Below, one piece after another: positions 8,131 to 16,245 of a DNA stretch of 34,293 nt. A model generated the notes under the pieces. It did not search any database. It saw only the letters and a program-made list of their open reading frames with translations, and had not been told where the DNA came from. Positions within the stretch are counted from its first letter, which is position 1; every line of letters begins with the position of its first letter. A program made the translations under genes and the position numbers. The stretch is taken from the IMG/VR virus record IMGVR_UViG_3300035688_000306, positions 1 to 34,293 of that record; one strand, given 5' to 3'. The stretch is from a virus.

Positions 8131-9030
8131 GTGGGATCTATCTATCTTCGCAAATATGGCGTAGCCACAACAATTGACTTTTGCCTTTACGAACTAGATG
8201 GCACTGACCTAAAAGTAGACGCTGCCTATGCTGCGGGTGACATAGCCATGATGAAGGATGAAGGCAACCAAGCAGCACCCGCCGCAGGATTCACGGATGA
8301 AGGAACAGGTTATAGTTTAGCCTTGGCATTGGCTGAAATGCAAGCCGCAAGAATAGTCATTTACATCGTTGACCAAACAAACCCTAAAGCGTGGCTTGAC
8401 AAGTGCCTAATCATAGAAACTTATGGCAACGCTTCAGCACAACATCCATTTGACTTAGCAACAGCCACACAAAACGTGAATGTGGCTTCAAGTGATAACA
8501 TTGATTTTGGCGCAACAATGAAAGCCAGCATCAACACAGAAGTGGACAACGCACTAAACACGGAGGTACCCGCAGTAAACACTCTTAACAGCGTAAACGA
8601 CTTGCTTCGAGACCAAATTGACATAACTGTGGATAATATGAATTCCAATGTTATAAACATGGCTGTAAATGTAACTGACATTCTGGTAGATACTGATGAA
8701 CTTCAAACTGATTGGCATGATGGTGGAAGACTCGATCTTATCGTAGATGCAACCAAAGGTTATGTGGACACTGAAGTCGCCGATATAAAAGCCGTAACAG
8801 ACACTTTAACCCTCGCAGCCATAGCAGACGCAGTACACGATGAAACTACAGAAGTCGGCATGACCCTCCGTGAAGCAATCAACATTATACTCGCAGCACT
8901 AGCGGGCAAAAGCAGCGGCGGCGGAACAAACACAATCAAGTTCCAAGACCAAGCAGACACTAAACCTCGCATCACCGCAACAGTCACCGCGGTTGGAGAC
9001 CGCACCGCAATCACTAATGACGGCGCATAA
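8131..9030 (+). CDS. Tail fibre/baseplate upper-protein-like subunit
   Basis: A 299-residue structural protein starting at GTG 8131 behind a textbook GGAGGT site with 8-base spacing. An upstream in-frame start at 8089 would read into HNH flank. Residues 1-125 form a compact beta domain (VATTIDFCLYELDGTDLKVDAA, GTGYSLALALAEMQAARIVIY, KAWLDKCLIIETYGNASA) that I associate with N-terminal tail-attachment domains of phage fibre and receptor-binding-protein carriers. The middle is a long helical stretch (VNTLNSVNDLLRDQIDITVD), probably a trimeric coiled coil. A short Gly/Ser linker and beta tail close it. An HNH gene has inserted at its original start. Confidence 0.7.
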   Translation: MGSIYLRKYGVATTIDFCLYELDGTDLKVDAAYAAGDIAMMKDEGNQAAPAAGFTDEGTGYSLALALAEMQAARIVIYIVDQTNPKAWLDKCLIIETYGNASAQHPFDLATATQNVNVASSDNIDFGATMKASINTEVDNALNTEVPAVNTLNSVNDLLRDQIDITVDNMNSNVINMAVNVTDILVDTDELQTDWHDGGRLDLIVDATKGYVDTEVADIKAVTDTLTLAAIADAVHDETTEVGMTLREAINIILAALAGKSSGGGTNTIKFQDQADTKPRITATVTAVGDRTAITNDGA

Positions 9031-9032
9031 TC

Positions 9033-9248
9033 ATGGTTCTACTCACTCCAGGCTATTGGCAAACAACTTATTGGCCTAGTCAATATTGGCAGGAAGACTA
9101 CTGGCCCGAATATGGCGCGGTTGTTCCACCTGTAGCCGTAACTGAAGGCGACGCTTGGCTTGGTCCACCCGTACCCCATCCCAAATTTCCAGTTTACCTT
9201 CTCACGTTAATTCGGGATTATTTAGAAACCAAACAAAACGAGGAATAA
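9033..9248 (+). CDS. Small aromatic-repeat structural protein
   Basis: A 71-residue protein with a striking Tyr-Trp repeat near the start (YWQTTYWPSQYWQEDYWPEY), repeated every 5-6 residues, then a proline-rich segment and an amphipathic helix. Comparable YWP-repeat miniproteins occur in phage tail regions; the role is not known to me. It lies 2 bases after the fibre gene and ends 2 bases before the next start, so it is co-translated with structural genes. Confidence 0.6.
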   Translation: MVLLTPGYWQTTYWPSQYWQEDYWPEYGAVVPPVAVTEGDAWLGPPVPHPKFPVYLLTLIRDYLETKQNEE

Positions 9249-9250
9249 GA

Positions 9251-9661
9251 ATGCCTACTTTAAATGGTGCAAGCCTAACAAACCTGATTCCAGACACAAG
9301 TTTAACAGCCACAATCGCAGAATACATATTGGACATGGCAATTCACTGCTTAAACCTTTTCGGCGCAGAAGAAATCAGCAACTTGTCAGGAACAACAGGA
9401 TCAAAAACTAGAAACGTAACAACCAAAGAGTACGGTGCAATCCTGTTGGTTGCAAACCAAATTTACATGAGCTTCTACAAAGGTGGTGGAGGTTCTGGTT
9501 CTGGAGGCAGTTCTGGACACAGTTGGAGTCTCAGTGGCGTAAGTTACAGCGAAAGCACATCAAGCGCCATCACAAGCAATTTAATGAATAATCCTGAAGT
9601 TTTGGCAGCTGTCAAAGAAGCAAGCAAACAATTAATGGAAATCGACGTTAGTTATGGATAG
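9251..9661 (+). CDS. Putative head-tail adaptor or tail protein
   Basis: A 136-residue protein from the ATG at 9251 with GAGG 7 bases upstream. Residues 20-80 are helical and resemble a connector-like core (AEYILDMAIHCLNLFG; KEYGAILLVANQIYMSFYK). A flexible GGGGSGSGGSSG linker follows and then a short C-terminal helix (NNPEVLAAVKEASKQLMEI). The helical core is reminiscent of head-tail adaptor proteins, but the Gly/Ser linker is unusual. Assignment is tentative. Confidence 0.5.
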   Translation: MPTLNGASLTNLIPDTSLTATIAEYILDMAIHCLNLFGAEEISNLSGTTGSKTRNVTTKEYGAILLVANQIYMSFYKGGGGSGSGGSSGHSWSLSGVSYSESTSSAITSNLMNNPEVLAAVKEASKQLMEIDVSYG

Positions 9662-9670
9662 GCGAAAAAA

Positions 9671-9889
9671 ATGGTAGAACAAAAATTTGTTGAATTGTGG
9701 AAAATATGCAAAAGAAGAAGAACAAGGTTCAAACCACCACAAAACGTACTGGAACAATTGCAGTCAACACCAGACCATAACCTTCTAAAATGTCCACATG
9801 GAAACGCAGAAGCAAACCATACGCAATACCAACTTCGAAACGGACTCGGTTGGCAATGCAAAGCAGACGGTACGGAGGGATATGAGTAA
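9671..9889 (+). CDS. Hypothetical protein, basic N-terminal half
   Basis: A 72-residue protein with a basic segment (KICKRRRTRFK) and one Cys-His cluster (CPHGNAEANH) followed by a single Cys near the end. No family is recognised. It lies between the adaptor-like and beta-helix genes, and its stop overlaps the next ATG (TAATG), so it is part of the structural operon. Confidence 0.5.
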   Translation: MVEQKFVELWKICKRRRTRFKPPQNVLEQLQSTPDHNLLKCPHGNAEANHTQYQLRNGLGWQCKADGTEGYE

Positions 9890-11307
9890 TGCCAGCATGG
9901 ATTGATGGACAAAAAATTTCGCAACTTGAATGGGGTCAACTAATCGGCACCAACCCATCATGCTATACAGTTCACAAAATAGGGTCAACCGTCTACGCAG
10001 ACTGCAACGTTTACGCGGGTACAGATTACTCAGGCATAGCAGGGTCAGTTGACGCGGACATGATTCAAAAAGCAATCAACGCCTTAACCGTTGGAAGAAC
10101 AAGCCCCGAAAAGGTCACGGTGAAAGGAGCCTTCACCGTTGAAAAAACAATTTCTGTTCCCGGCTACACCATATTAGATTTGACTGGTGCAAAGTTGACT
10201 GCTAAAAAAAGTTTAGATGATGAAATGCTTGATTGTTCAGGAATATTTTGGAATCTATCAGGTGGCATCCTAGATGGGAACCAAACAGAGCAAGCAAGTG
10301 GCACCGTCATAAAAATTACTGGAGTCGCAGGTTCAACAGCACGGTTTTTCATTGGAAACGGCATGCGAATCATAAACGCTAAAACCTACGCAATATACGC
10401 CCTCGGCACATTGGGACCACCCTTCTGCAACATTGGCGCAGGAACCTTCTCCCATTTAGACATTGAAGACTCAGCAGCCACAGGCATCGCCCTAAGCGAC
10501 TACACAGACGACTGCATACTCACCAACATCAACATTGGCGGCTGTGACGGCACAGGCTTCAGCTTAAACGGATCAGGCGCACACTCAATCGCTAACAGTT
10601 TATTCTGGAACAACCTTATTGGAATGAATTTCACAAATGGAATAGCCAACTCTATCAGCAACTGCCGCATTGACTGGAACGATTATGACGGCATCAAACT
10701 TGACACCATAAGCGACAGAAACACTTTCAACGGATGCAAACTCATAGACAACTGTAGCATGGATGGAACCCGTTCAGCAATCAAACTGGAAGACTCAGAC
10801 TACAACATCATAACAAACTGTTACATGGGCAACCCGGGAGGCGGAGCCCAAAAATACGGAGTCACAGAAGTTGCAACAAGCGACCACAACCGCATAACCA
10901 ACAACACATATGGTTCTCTAGGTACCGCACCCACAAACATACTAGGAGCAAACACAATTGTAGACGGAACCTTAAGAACCGCAGTGTCAGCCGACTTATC
11001 AGGCGGGGCAACAACACTTGTTACTCTTCATCCAGAACAAGCATGCCAACTAATACGGGCGCATTTACTCTATACTGAGGCTTCAAGCGCAGACGCGGGC
11101 ATAACAGTGGAAATTGGAAAAGAAACAGACCGAGACTATTACTACACAGGCACAACAGAAATAAACAAAGCCCTATGGTATTCTAAAACGGTTACACTTC
11201 TCAAAACCGACATTGCAGCAGGAGACACAGTAACATTTTACTCGCCAGGAGCCAAAGCGGGAACAGGCGAAATTATGTTAGTAATTGATTATTTGACAGG
11301 TGCCTAA
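9889..11307 (+). CDS. Right-handed beta-helix tailspike/receptor-binding protein
   Basis: A 472-residue protein with the periodic Asn/Gly/Ile pattern of parallel beta-helix (pectate-lyase-like) proteins between about residues 90 and 340: repeats such as ISNCRIDWNDYDGIKL, TFNGCKLIDNC and NIITNCYMGNP occur about every 22-25 residues. Residues 1-85 probably attach it to the tail (DYSGIAGSVDADMIQKAINAL is the usual spike entry segment). After residue 350 comes a separate beta domain (LRAHLLYTEASSADAGITVEIG) that may be a trimerisation or glycan-binding cap. It probably recognises or degrades a host surface polysaccharide. Catalytic residues cannot be assigned. Confidence 0.75.
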   Translation: MPAWIDGQKISQLEWGQLIGTNPSCYTVHKIGSTVYADCNVYAGTDYSGIAGSVDADMIQKAINALTVGRTSPEKVTVKGAFTVEKTISVPGYTILDLTGAKLTAKKSLDDEMLDCSGIFWNLSGGILDGNQTEQASGTVIKITGVAGSTARFFIGNGMRIINAKTYAIYALGTLGPPFCNIGAGTFSHLDIEDSAATGIALSDYTDDCILTNINIGGCDGTGFSLNGSGAHSIANSLFWNNLIGMNFTNGIANSISNCRIDWNDYDGIKLDTISDRNTFNGCKLIDNCSMDGTRSAIKLEDSDYNIITNCYMGNPGGGAQKYGVTEVATSDHNRITNNTYGSLGTAPTNILGANTIVDGTLRTAVSADLSGGATTLVTLHPEQACQLIRAHLLYTEASSADAGITVEIGKETDRDYYYTGTTEINKALWYSKTVTLLKTDIAAGDTVTFYSPGAKAGTGEIMLVIDYLTGA

Positions 11308-11727
11308 ATGGACAAGGCAATCATAGGAACTATGCATATAGGTTCTTTTCGCATAGGCGTATTCGATGACACTTGGGATAAAATAATTCTGCAAATCAAA
11401 AATTTAGCTGGAACCAGCCTCAATGTGACTCGCAAACATTTAACGTTGGGTGACCGCGATACAACGACAGGTTGGTATACTAAAGAATATGATAATTTAA
11501 CAATTGAAATGTACACAACCACTAAAGGTTCAAATCCCTCTTTATTGCCACCGGGCACTTACGTGAAGACAGAAGCCTTGGGCTTGACTGCTGATCCAGT
11601 TGTGGAAGGCGACGAAATCGTTGTTAACAATATGTGTTATGAGGTTAAAACAGTTCGGTTTCGGTATATCGCTGGTAGTTTCTATTTTCGAGAATGCGAC
11701 TTAACCCTGTTGCCCTTGCATCTCTGA
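11308..11727 (+). CDS. Putative neck (head-closure-like) protein
   Basis: A 139-residue beta-rich protein. The C-terminal sequence GDEIVVNNMCYEVKTVRFRY fits small SH3-like or head-closure proteins, where a short beta-barrel ends with a strand about the measured or derived quantity. The start lies one base after the beta-helix stop (TAAATG). It is the first of the neck/tail block, separated from the rest by a reverse-oriented HNH gene. The family assignment is tentative and from pattern only. Confidence 0.5.
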   Translation: MDKAIIGTMHIGSFRIGVFDDTWDKIILQIKNLAGTSLNVTRKHLTLGDRDTTTGWYTKEYDNLTIEMYTTTKGSNPSLLPPGTYVKTEALGLTADPVVEGDEIVVNNMCYEVKTVRFRYIAGSFYFRECDLTLLPLHL

Positions 11728-11732
11728 GGACG

Positions 11733-12329
11733 CTAGGTTTTATGTTCTCTTTCGGTCAACGTTACATGGCACTTTTTGCATAGAGTAAGCACTAATAGTG
11801 GCTGACCGTAATCAGTATGGTGATGTTCTAATCTATCTACGGAACCACATAATTCGCATTTATCTTTGAGTGGCACATAATAGTTTGCAATATTGCGCGA
11901 TTTAATCAAATTGGCATGTCTTCTTCGATAGTTCCTCATCCAACTGTTAACTTTTTCTTTATGATTTGCTCGGTATTTTTTGCTATTCTCTGTCTGTTCT
12001 TCTTTATGATTGTCGTAATATTGACGCGCTTCAATTCTTTTCTTCGCGACAAATTCAGGGTGATTCACTCGGTATTTCCGTTTTTGTTTCCGATTTAACT
12101 CATTATATTTATCACGGTTAAGCGTACGATAAAGTCTGTGGTATGCGACCTTTTCCTTCAAATGTTCCTTCGTGTATTTCTTATCTCGCGCTTTACACTC
12201 TTCAAGATGGCGTTTTCTATAAGTTTGATGATTGACTTTTTCCTTTAGTCTAAATGTTGGGTCAGTAAGTCGTCTTTCGCGTTTTCGTTCTCTATCCCGT
12301 TTACGTCGCTCTTCCTTGCTCATAGGCAC
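11733..12329 (-). CDS. HNH endonuclease with basic repeat arm
   Basis: A 198-residue protein on the strand opposite to all neighbouring structural genes. The N-terminal 140 residues are extremely basic and repetitive (KRDRERKRERR, YRKRHLEECKARDKKYTKEH), like the modular DNA-binding arms of phage HNH proteins. The C-terminus carries the metal-bound nuclease: CELCG, EHHHTDYGQP and CKKCH. Start GTG 12329 has GGAGG 9 bases upstream; an ATG at 12323 is an alternative. It is presumably a mobile intruder between two neck genes and does not break either. Confidence 0.85.
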   Translation of the reverse strand: MPMSKEERRKRDRERKRERRLTDPTFRLKEKVNHQTYRKRHLEECKARDKKYTKEHLKEKVAYHRLYRTLNRDKYNELNRKQKRKYRVNHPEFVAKKRIEARQYYDNHKEEQTENSKKYRANHKEKVNSWMRNYRRRHANLIKSRNIANYYVPLKDKCELCGSVDRLEHHHTDYGQPLLVLTLCKKCHVTLTEREHKT

Positions 12330-12435
12330 GTAGTTTAGCCTCCAATTCAGCGATTTTATTTTTCATTTTAGCACGGAACTTACGTGAAGCGTTTCTTACA
12401 GCTTCTCGTTGTTTCGCTTTGTCTTTGTAAGGCAT
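12301..12435 (-). CDS. Small basic ORF upstream of reverse HNH gene
   Basis: A 44-residue frame starts at ATG 12435 (MPYKDKAKQREAVRNASRKF) and overlaps the HNH gene by 29 bases in another frame. The opening resembles the N-terminus of many phage HNH and DNA-binding proteins, so it may be the true beginning of the HNH protein displaced by a frameshift, or a leader that provides the GGAGG site for the HNH start. Too short for a firm call. Confidence 0.45.
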   Translation of the reverse strand: MPYKDKAKQREAVRNASRKFRAKMKNKIAELEAKLRAYEQGRAT

Positions 12436-12438
12436 TAA

Positions 12439-12458
12439 CAATACCCTGATCGGTATTG
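12439..12458. repeat. Perfect 7-bp inverted repeat beside HNH gene
   Basis: CAATACC (12439-12445) and GGTATTG (12452-12458) form a perfect inverted repeat around CTGATC. It lies just upstream of the reverse HNH unit and about 40 bases before the next tail gene. It could be an operator, a boundary scar of the insertion, or an RNA hairpin. Confidence 0.5.
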
Positions 12459-12496
12459 CGTAAAACTACTATAAAAAATTAACGGAAGTATAACCT

Positions 12497-12934
12497 GTGG
12501 TGGATGACTCAAGACTTAGAATGAAGGTATACTTAGAAACTTGGTTGCTTAATGCGAACCTTACAAAGGATGATGGCACTACACAAGTCAATTTTATAGT
12601 GACTTATGGTAATCCAGATTATCCTTTAGTGCGCGTTTTCAAAGAAAAAGGTGTGGATTTAGTGTTTTGTATAGGCACACCTGACAGTACAGCTTTACCA
12701 GTTGGAGTAGGTTACGAGGAACGTGTGCCAATAACTATATGGTGTATTGACAAAACTGGAATCACTGGAACTAAACTTAGATGGCAAGCTGAAGCTGAAT
12801 TGAGACGTGTCACAGAGACTTATCCGACTGGTTCACTACGAACTTTTCAACGATTAAGCGATAATGAGAAGAATTTAGGTTCAACCGTTCTCTATTCAGT
12901 TGAATATGTCGTAAATTATAAGAGGTACTCTTAA
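12497..12934 (+). CDS. Putative tail-terminator/neck protein
   Basis: A 145-residue alpha/beta protein. Its order of elements (an N-terminal helix, then strands such as GYEERVPITIWCIDKTG, a helix LRWQAEAELRRVTE, and a final edge strand STVLYSVEYVVNYKRY) fits small tail-terminator or minor tail proteins. It begins at one of two adjacent GTG codons (12497 or 12500); the ribosome site is weak (GGAAG). The following gene starts on its stop (TAATG). Position between neck and tube-like genes supports the call, which stays tentative. Confidence 0.5.
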   Translation: MVDDSRLRMKVYLETWLLNANLTKDDGTTQVNFIVTYGNPDYPLVRVFKEKGVDLVFCIGTPDSTALPVGVGYEERVPITIWCIDKTGITGTKLRWQAEAELRRVTETYPTGSLRTFQRLSDNEKNLGSTVLYSVEYVVNYKRYS

Positions 12935-13158
12935 TGCGCAAGGAAGTTAGAGAGGGCAAAACCATAACCGTGTTTGATGATGTGGAAGAAATGAAATGGC
13001 ACTATCACGCAAGATTGTGCAAAGATTCAAACGACAACGTAGCGGTTTACATGACAAAAATATATGAATTGTCTTATTACGCAAACAATGTTCTGACTGT
13101 GGAAGAGGCAAATAAACAGTTAAAACTAATGGGCGAACCATGTGAGGTGAAAGTGTGA
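12934..13158 (+). CDS. Hypothetical protein in tail operon
   Basis: A 74-residue protein with mixed charge (GKTITVFDDVEEMKWHYHARL). It overlaps the previous stop by one base and the next start by four (GTGA). No family is recognised. Tight coupling suggests it acts with the neck/tail proteins on either side. Confidence 0.5.
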   Translation: MRKEVREGKTITVFDDVEEMKWHYHARLCKDSNDNVAVYMTKIYELSYYANNVLTVEEANKQLKLMGEPCEVKV

Positions 13159-13643
13159 CTTTAACACCAGTCAAAACGGAGAAGGTACAAGGCCGCATTA
13201 GCAACGTGCACATTGGTTATGATGCTACGCATGGAGTCAACATTACAAACGGAATCCTAAGTTTTGAATATAACCGCATCCATGACGCAATACGCAATAA
13301 ACCCCCGGGAGCAGCAACTTCACCAACCATAAATTTACAGCAACCTAGTTGTTTCGATTGGAAATTAAGGTTTCTGAGTGATTGTAGAATCGCCTTTTTT
13401 GCTACTGATGTTCAAGTGGCTGGGGGCAATCAATATGCCTTAGTGGATAATGGGTTTAGCAACAAAATAGAATATTTCAAAATCATCATGGCTATTGAAG
13501 ACGGTGCGGGTGCGCCTAAGACTCGGACTTACACGATAGCAAACGGTTATTGTTTGCGAAATAATGCTCAGATAGGAGAGGATCAAGATGCGGTTTACTC
13601 GTATGAAGGTGAAGCGGAATACATCAGTTATAGTGACGCATAA
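13155..13643 (+). CDS. Putative tail tube protein
   Basis: A 162-residue beta-rich protein starting at GTG 13155. The pattern KVQGRISNVHIGYDATHGVNITNGILSFEYNRIHDAI near the start, a central strand pair (FDWKLRFLSDCRIAFFATDV) and a C-terminal strand ending in YEGEAEYISY are compatible with the simple beta-sandwich plus helix of tail tube proteins. Its place after a terminator-like gene supports this. No sheath protein is recognisable, so a contractile tail is unlikely. Confidence 0.45.
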   Translation: MTLTPVKTEKVQGRISNVHIGYDATHGVNITNGILSFEYNRIHDAIRNKPPGAATSPTINLQQPSCFDWKLRFLSDCRIAFFATDVQVAGGNQYALVDNGFSNKIEYFKIIMAIEDGAGAPKTRTYTIANGYCLRNNAQIGEDQDAVYSYEGEAEYISYSDA

Positions 13644-13658
13644 TAGAGTAAAAGAAAT

Positions 13659-14033
13659 ATGAGCATCTATTTTGATTTTGCTAAAGGCACAGTTAAAGAG
13701 GATTTGGCTACTCTTCCACAGAAAATGTTAGAATACGCTTTTGAAGTTTTAATGCGACAAGCTGAATTGATGAAGGGTTTAGCCCAAGTCTACGTGCCAG
13801 TTGACACGGGAAGTTTAAGAGATAGTATTCGTGTTGAACGAGGCGGGGAAGGCGAAGGATGGCGACGTGTTCGCGTAAGGGCTGGGGGCTATGTGACCAA
13901 TTATCGAACTGGAAAAATAGTCAACTATGCCGGGGTTGTTGAGGCTAAATATCCGTATATGAGGCTTGCGTTTGAAGAGGTTAAGGCTACGATTGCAGAA
14001 ATGATTAAGGCAAATGTGGTGCAGAAGGTTTGA
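13659..14033 (+). CDS. HK97 gp10-like minor tail/completion protein
   Basis: A 124-residue protein with the hallmark of the HK97-gp10 family: an N-terminal helix (EYAFEVLMRQAELMKGLA) followed by VPVDTGSLRDSIRVE, then strands around RVRVRAGG and a closing NYAGVVEAKYPYMRLAFEE helix. Family members sit at the head-tail interface and help tail completion. Here the gene follows the tube-like gene instead of preceding it, a less common order. Confidence 0.75.
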   Translation: MSIYFDFAKGTVKEDLATLPQKMLEYAFEVLMRQAELMKGLAQVYVPVDTGSLRDSIRVERGGEGEGWRRVRVRAGGYVTNYRTGKIVNYAGVVEAKYPYMRLAFEEVKATIAEMIKANVVQKV

Positions 14034-14326
14034 GTGAAGAAACTGTAACCTTCAATTTAGAATTAAACGTGGAACACGCGTTAAGTGACATAAGGCGATT
14101 TGAAACTTTAATGTTCCGCACCTTAGGACTTGTTAGACGTTTATGTGGCGACGAAACCATAGACGCGGCAATAAACAAGGTTCAACAGTTTGTCATGGTC
14201 GTTCGCTTGGCACATTCAGCATGGATAGCGTTTTCTTTGGCAACCGGGCCTTTGGGCTGGGCTATGGCGATTGTTTCAGGTTTAACTGCTGCTTCAGTTG
14301 CTTCAGACTTTATACTCTCAAGGTGA
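14030..14326 (+). CDS. Short hydrophobic tail protein; possible mini tape measure
   Basis: A 98-residue protein starting at TTG 14030, which overlaps the previous stop (TTGA). Residues 1-50 are amphipathic helix; about 55-95 are hydrophobic and Gly/Ala-rich (WIAFSLATGPLGWAMAIVSG), enough for one or two membrane-crossing helices. It sits exactly where a tape-measure gene belongs, before the hub gene. A tape-measure protein of this length would set only a very short tail at about 0.15 nm per residue. It may instead be a membrane-inserting tail-tip protein. Confidence 0.5.
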   Translation: MSEETVTFNLELNVEHALSDIRRFETLMFRTLGLVRRLCGDETIDAAINKVQQFVMVVRLAHSAWIAFSLATGPLGWAMAIVSGLTAASVASDFILSR

Positions 14327-14331
14327 TTGAT

Positions 14332-15996
14332 ATGATTCCACAAAATAGAATTAAAACCTACACGGGCGCGGTTAACGACTACATATTAGACAATAAGGCC
14401 CTGAGCATCCACGTTAAAGCTGTTCTCAATGATATAGGCACATTCAATTTTGTTTTGCCCACAGTAGAAGACACGGGCTATCTTTACACGGACATAGCCA
14501 TAAATGATAAAGCATACTTCTATTTGTGGGATGCTGAAGTTGGAAGTTTACCTGCGAACCATCAGTTTATTGGGAAAATCTGCAGAATCTCCGCGCCTTT
14601 AACTTGTGGATCAGGATATTATCGCGTGTTTGAAGGCAAACTTTTAGGGGAAATTTTAGGGCGACAGTTGAAACGGAATAAGTCTTGGATCGCCACAGAC
14701 GCGGATGTTATAGTTGCGGAATTGGCTGCTGATTTAGGTTTAGGCACATCCTTTTCTGGTGACGCTTCAGACGATTACCATGTGACGTTGCATGTTGACG
14801 TTGAACCCTTCATGGATGTTTTACAGAAGGTTTCAGATTATTGGGTTTCAGCGGGGGTTGAAATTAGGAAAGATTGGAAAATTGACATTTCTAATAACCT
14901 CGTTTGGAAGACAAGACCACTTAGAAGCGTGGGAGTTGAAACCTTAACTGTAGGCACGAATATCCTAAACTATAATGTTTTGCGAGACGTTGAACAAGTA
15001 AGAAATTACATAACAGTTTTTGGCACTAACGGAACAAACGCGCAAGAAGGCAGATGTGAACCGTCAAATCATGATGCGTGGACTTATGGGGCTGGATGGG
15101 ATGCTGATTATGGCACAGAAGGCGCGAGTGTTGTAACAAAGATTTTAGGCGCAAACAGTTTACTATTAAGCTCTGAAGATGTCGCTGGGCATGAAACAAT
15201 CCAGTGCCATTATGACTTTTCCACAGCCCTGCAGGGCATGGGCCGAAGCGGTTATCAACTTCTCAAGTTTTACATATGCCGTGACATTACAGGGGCTGCG
15301 CCTATAACGGCTCAAGTTAGACTATGCACAAACGCAACTAATTATTTCTATCGTAACATAGTAACTGAAGCGTCAAACTTGAATTTTAATGCTGTAAACA
15401 GTGACTTAGGAGACAGCCAAGAATATGACGCGGTGTTAAATCCTAATGGAGTTTGGCATAAAGCACTTTCGCCTGATTGGTTCAACATTAACTTTATAGA
15501 ATTCTATTTTGAACGCACAGACACAAACGACATGTTCTTCTATATTGACGCACTTTACTTCTCTAAAGGCCGATATAGGGCAAACGCTTCAAGCGGAGCA
15601 CCCGCGAGCGAACAGTCTGACCTCGACGTTGTTGATGATAACTTAAAATCTGATGCTGAATGTCAAAGTAGAGCAGAAACTCTGCTTTATCAATTAAAAG
15701 ACGCGCCAATTCGGATTGACATAGAGACAATGGGTAATATGAACCTTCTAATTGGTGATCAACTCAGCGTGACAATCCCGGCTGAATCCATAACCGCGCA
15801 GCCTTATGATGTCCTCTCTGTAGAACATGATTTGACTAAAGAAGGGTTTAAAACGAAAGCAAGTATGGTTAATTCAAGCGTCACTCCGACTCTTATTAAC
15901 ATTCGGCAGTTGCCATCTGGCACGCCATACGAAGTTATAGCTAAAAAATTTGGTGTTCAACGTGAAATAGGTAGGGGTTTACAAATAATCAAATAG
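14332..15996 (+). CDS. Tail hub/baseplate protein with inserted jelly-roll domain
   Basis: A 554-residue protein from ATG 14332 with AGGTGA just upstream. Residues 1-215 have the beta-rich texture of gp27-like tail hub proteins (FEGKLLGEILGRQL, HVDVEPFMDVLQKVSDYW). About 225-435 look like an inserted beta-sandwich of carbohydrate-binding type (LLKFYICRDITG, FIEFYFERTDTNDMFFYIDA). The hub fold resumes with SRAETLLYQLKDAPIRIDI and IGDQLSVTIP. The C-terminus ends with SGTPYEVIAKKFGVQ. It probably closes the distal tail end and may bind host sugars through the insert. Confidence 0.7.
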   Translation: MIPQNRIKTYTGAVNDYILDNKALSIHVKAVLNDIGTFNFVLPTVEDTGYLYTDIAINDKAYFYLWDAEVGSLPANHQFIGKICRISAPLTCGSGYYRVFEGKLLGEILGRQLKRNKSWIATDADVIVAELAADLGLGTSFSGDASDDYHVTLHVDVEPFMDVLQKVSDYWVSAGVEIRKDWKIDISNNLVWKTRPLRSVGVETLTVGTNILNYNVLRDVEQVRNYITVFGTNGTNAQEGRCEPSNHDAWTYGAGWDADYGTEGASVVTKILGANSLLLSSEDVAGHETIQCHYDFSTALQGMGRSGYQLLKFYICRDITGAAPITAQVRLCTNATNYFYRNIVTEASNLNFNAVNSDLGDSQEYDAVLNPNGVWHKALSPDWFNINFIEFYFERTDTNDMFFYIDALYFSKGRYRANASSGAPASEQSDLDVVDDNLKSDAECQSRAETLLYQLKDAPIRIDIETMGNMNLLIGDQLSVTIPAESITAQPYDVLSVEHDLTKEGFKTKASMVNSSVTPTLINIRQLPSGTPYEVIAKKFGVQREIGRGLQIIK

Positions 15997-16048
15997 TTAC
16001 TACGAGGATGCTAAGAGGGATTAACACTGATTTGTTGAGAGAACAAAG

Positions 16049-16056
16049 TTTAAATA
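16049..16056 (+). promoter_or_regulatory. Archaeal-type TATA box
   Basis: TTTAAATA lies 22 bases upstream of the ATG at 16078. That spacing would place the transcription start at or next to the ATG, as for leaderless archaeal mRNAs. The following gene has no convincing ribosome site, which agrees. Confidence 0.5.
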
Positions 16057-16077
16057 TTAACCTTCACTTTTGAAGAT

Positions 16078-16245
16078 ATGATGTTGCCAATAACTCCGAC
16101 AAATATTCCGTCAATAACTCCTACATGGGTTGTCTATGCCATTGCAGGTTTAGGTTTTGGAGGTATTATTCTAGTGAATCTTCTTGTGTCTGACTCTTTT
16201 TGGAGTTACTTGCCGAAGATTAGAAAAAAACTTCTGCGAAAGTAA
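16078..16245 (+). CDS. Single-span membrane miniprotein
   Basis: A 55-residue protein. The first 17 residues are Pro/Thr-rich (LPITPTNIPSITPTW), then one hydrophobic span (VVYAIAGLGFGGIILVNLLV) and a short basic tail (IRKKLLRK), predicting an N-out, C-in membrane protein. It is the last rightward gene and has its own TATA-like box, so it may be expressed apart from the tail operon. A holin or lysis-related role is possible, but no lysis gene is otherwise recognised. Confidence 0.55.
   Translation: MMLPITPTNIPSITPTWVVYAIAGLGFGGIILVNLLVSDSFWSYLPKIRKKLLRK

Noticed and set aside
9155-9250. Longer form of the adaptor-like gene
   Set aside because: The extra 32 codons overlap the YW-repeat gene; GAGG before ATG 9251 marks the start.
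14143-14331. N-terminal extension of the tail hub gene by 63 codons
   Set aside because: It overlaps the preceding gene entirely and has Cys/Phe-rich, non-protein-like text; ATG 14332 has a good ribosome site.
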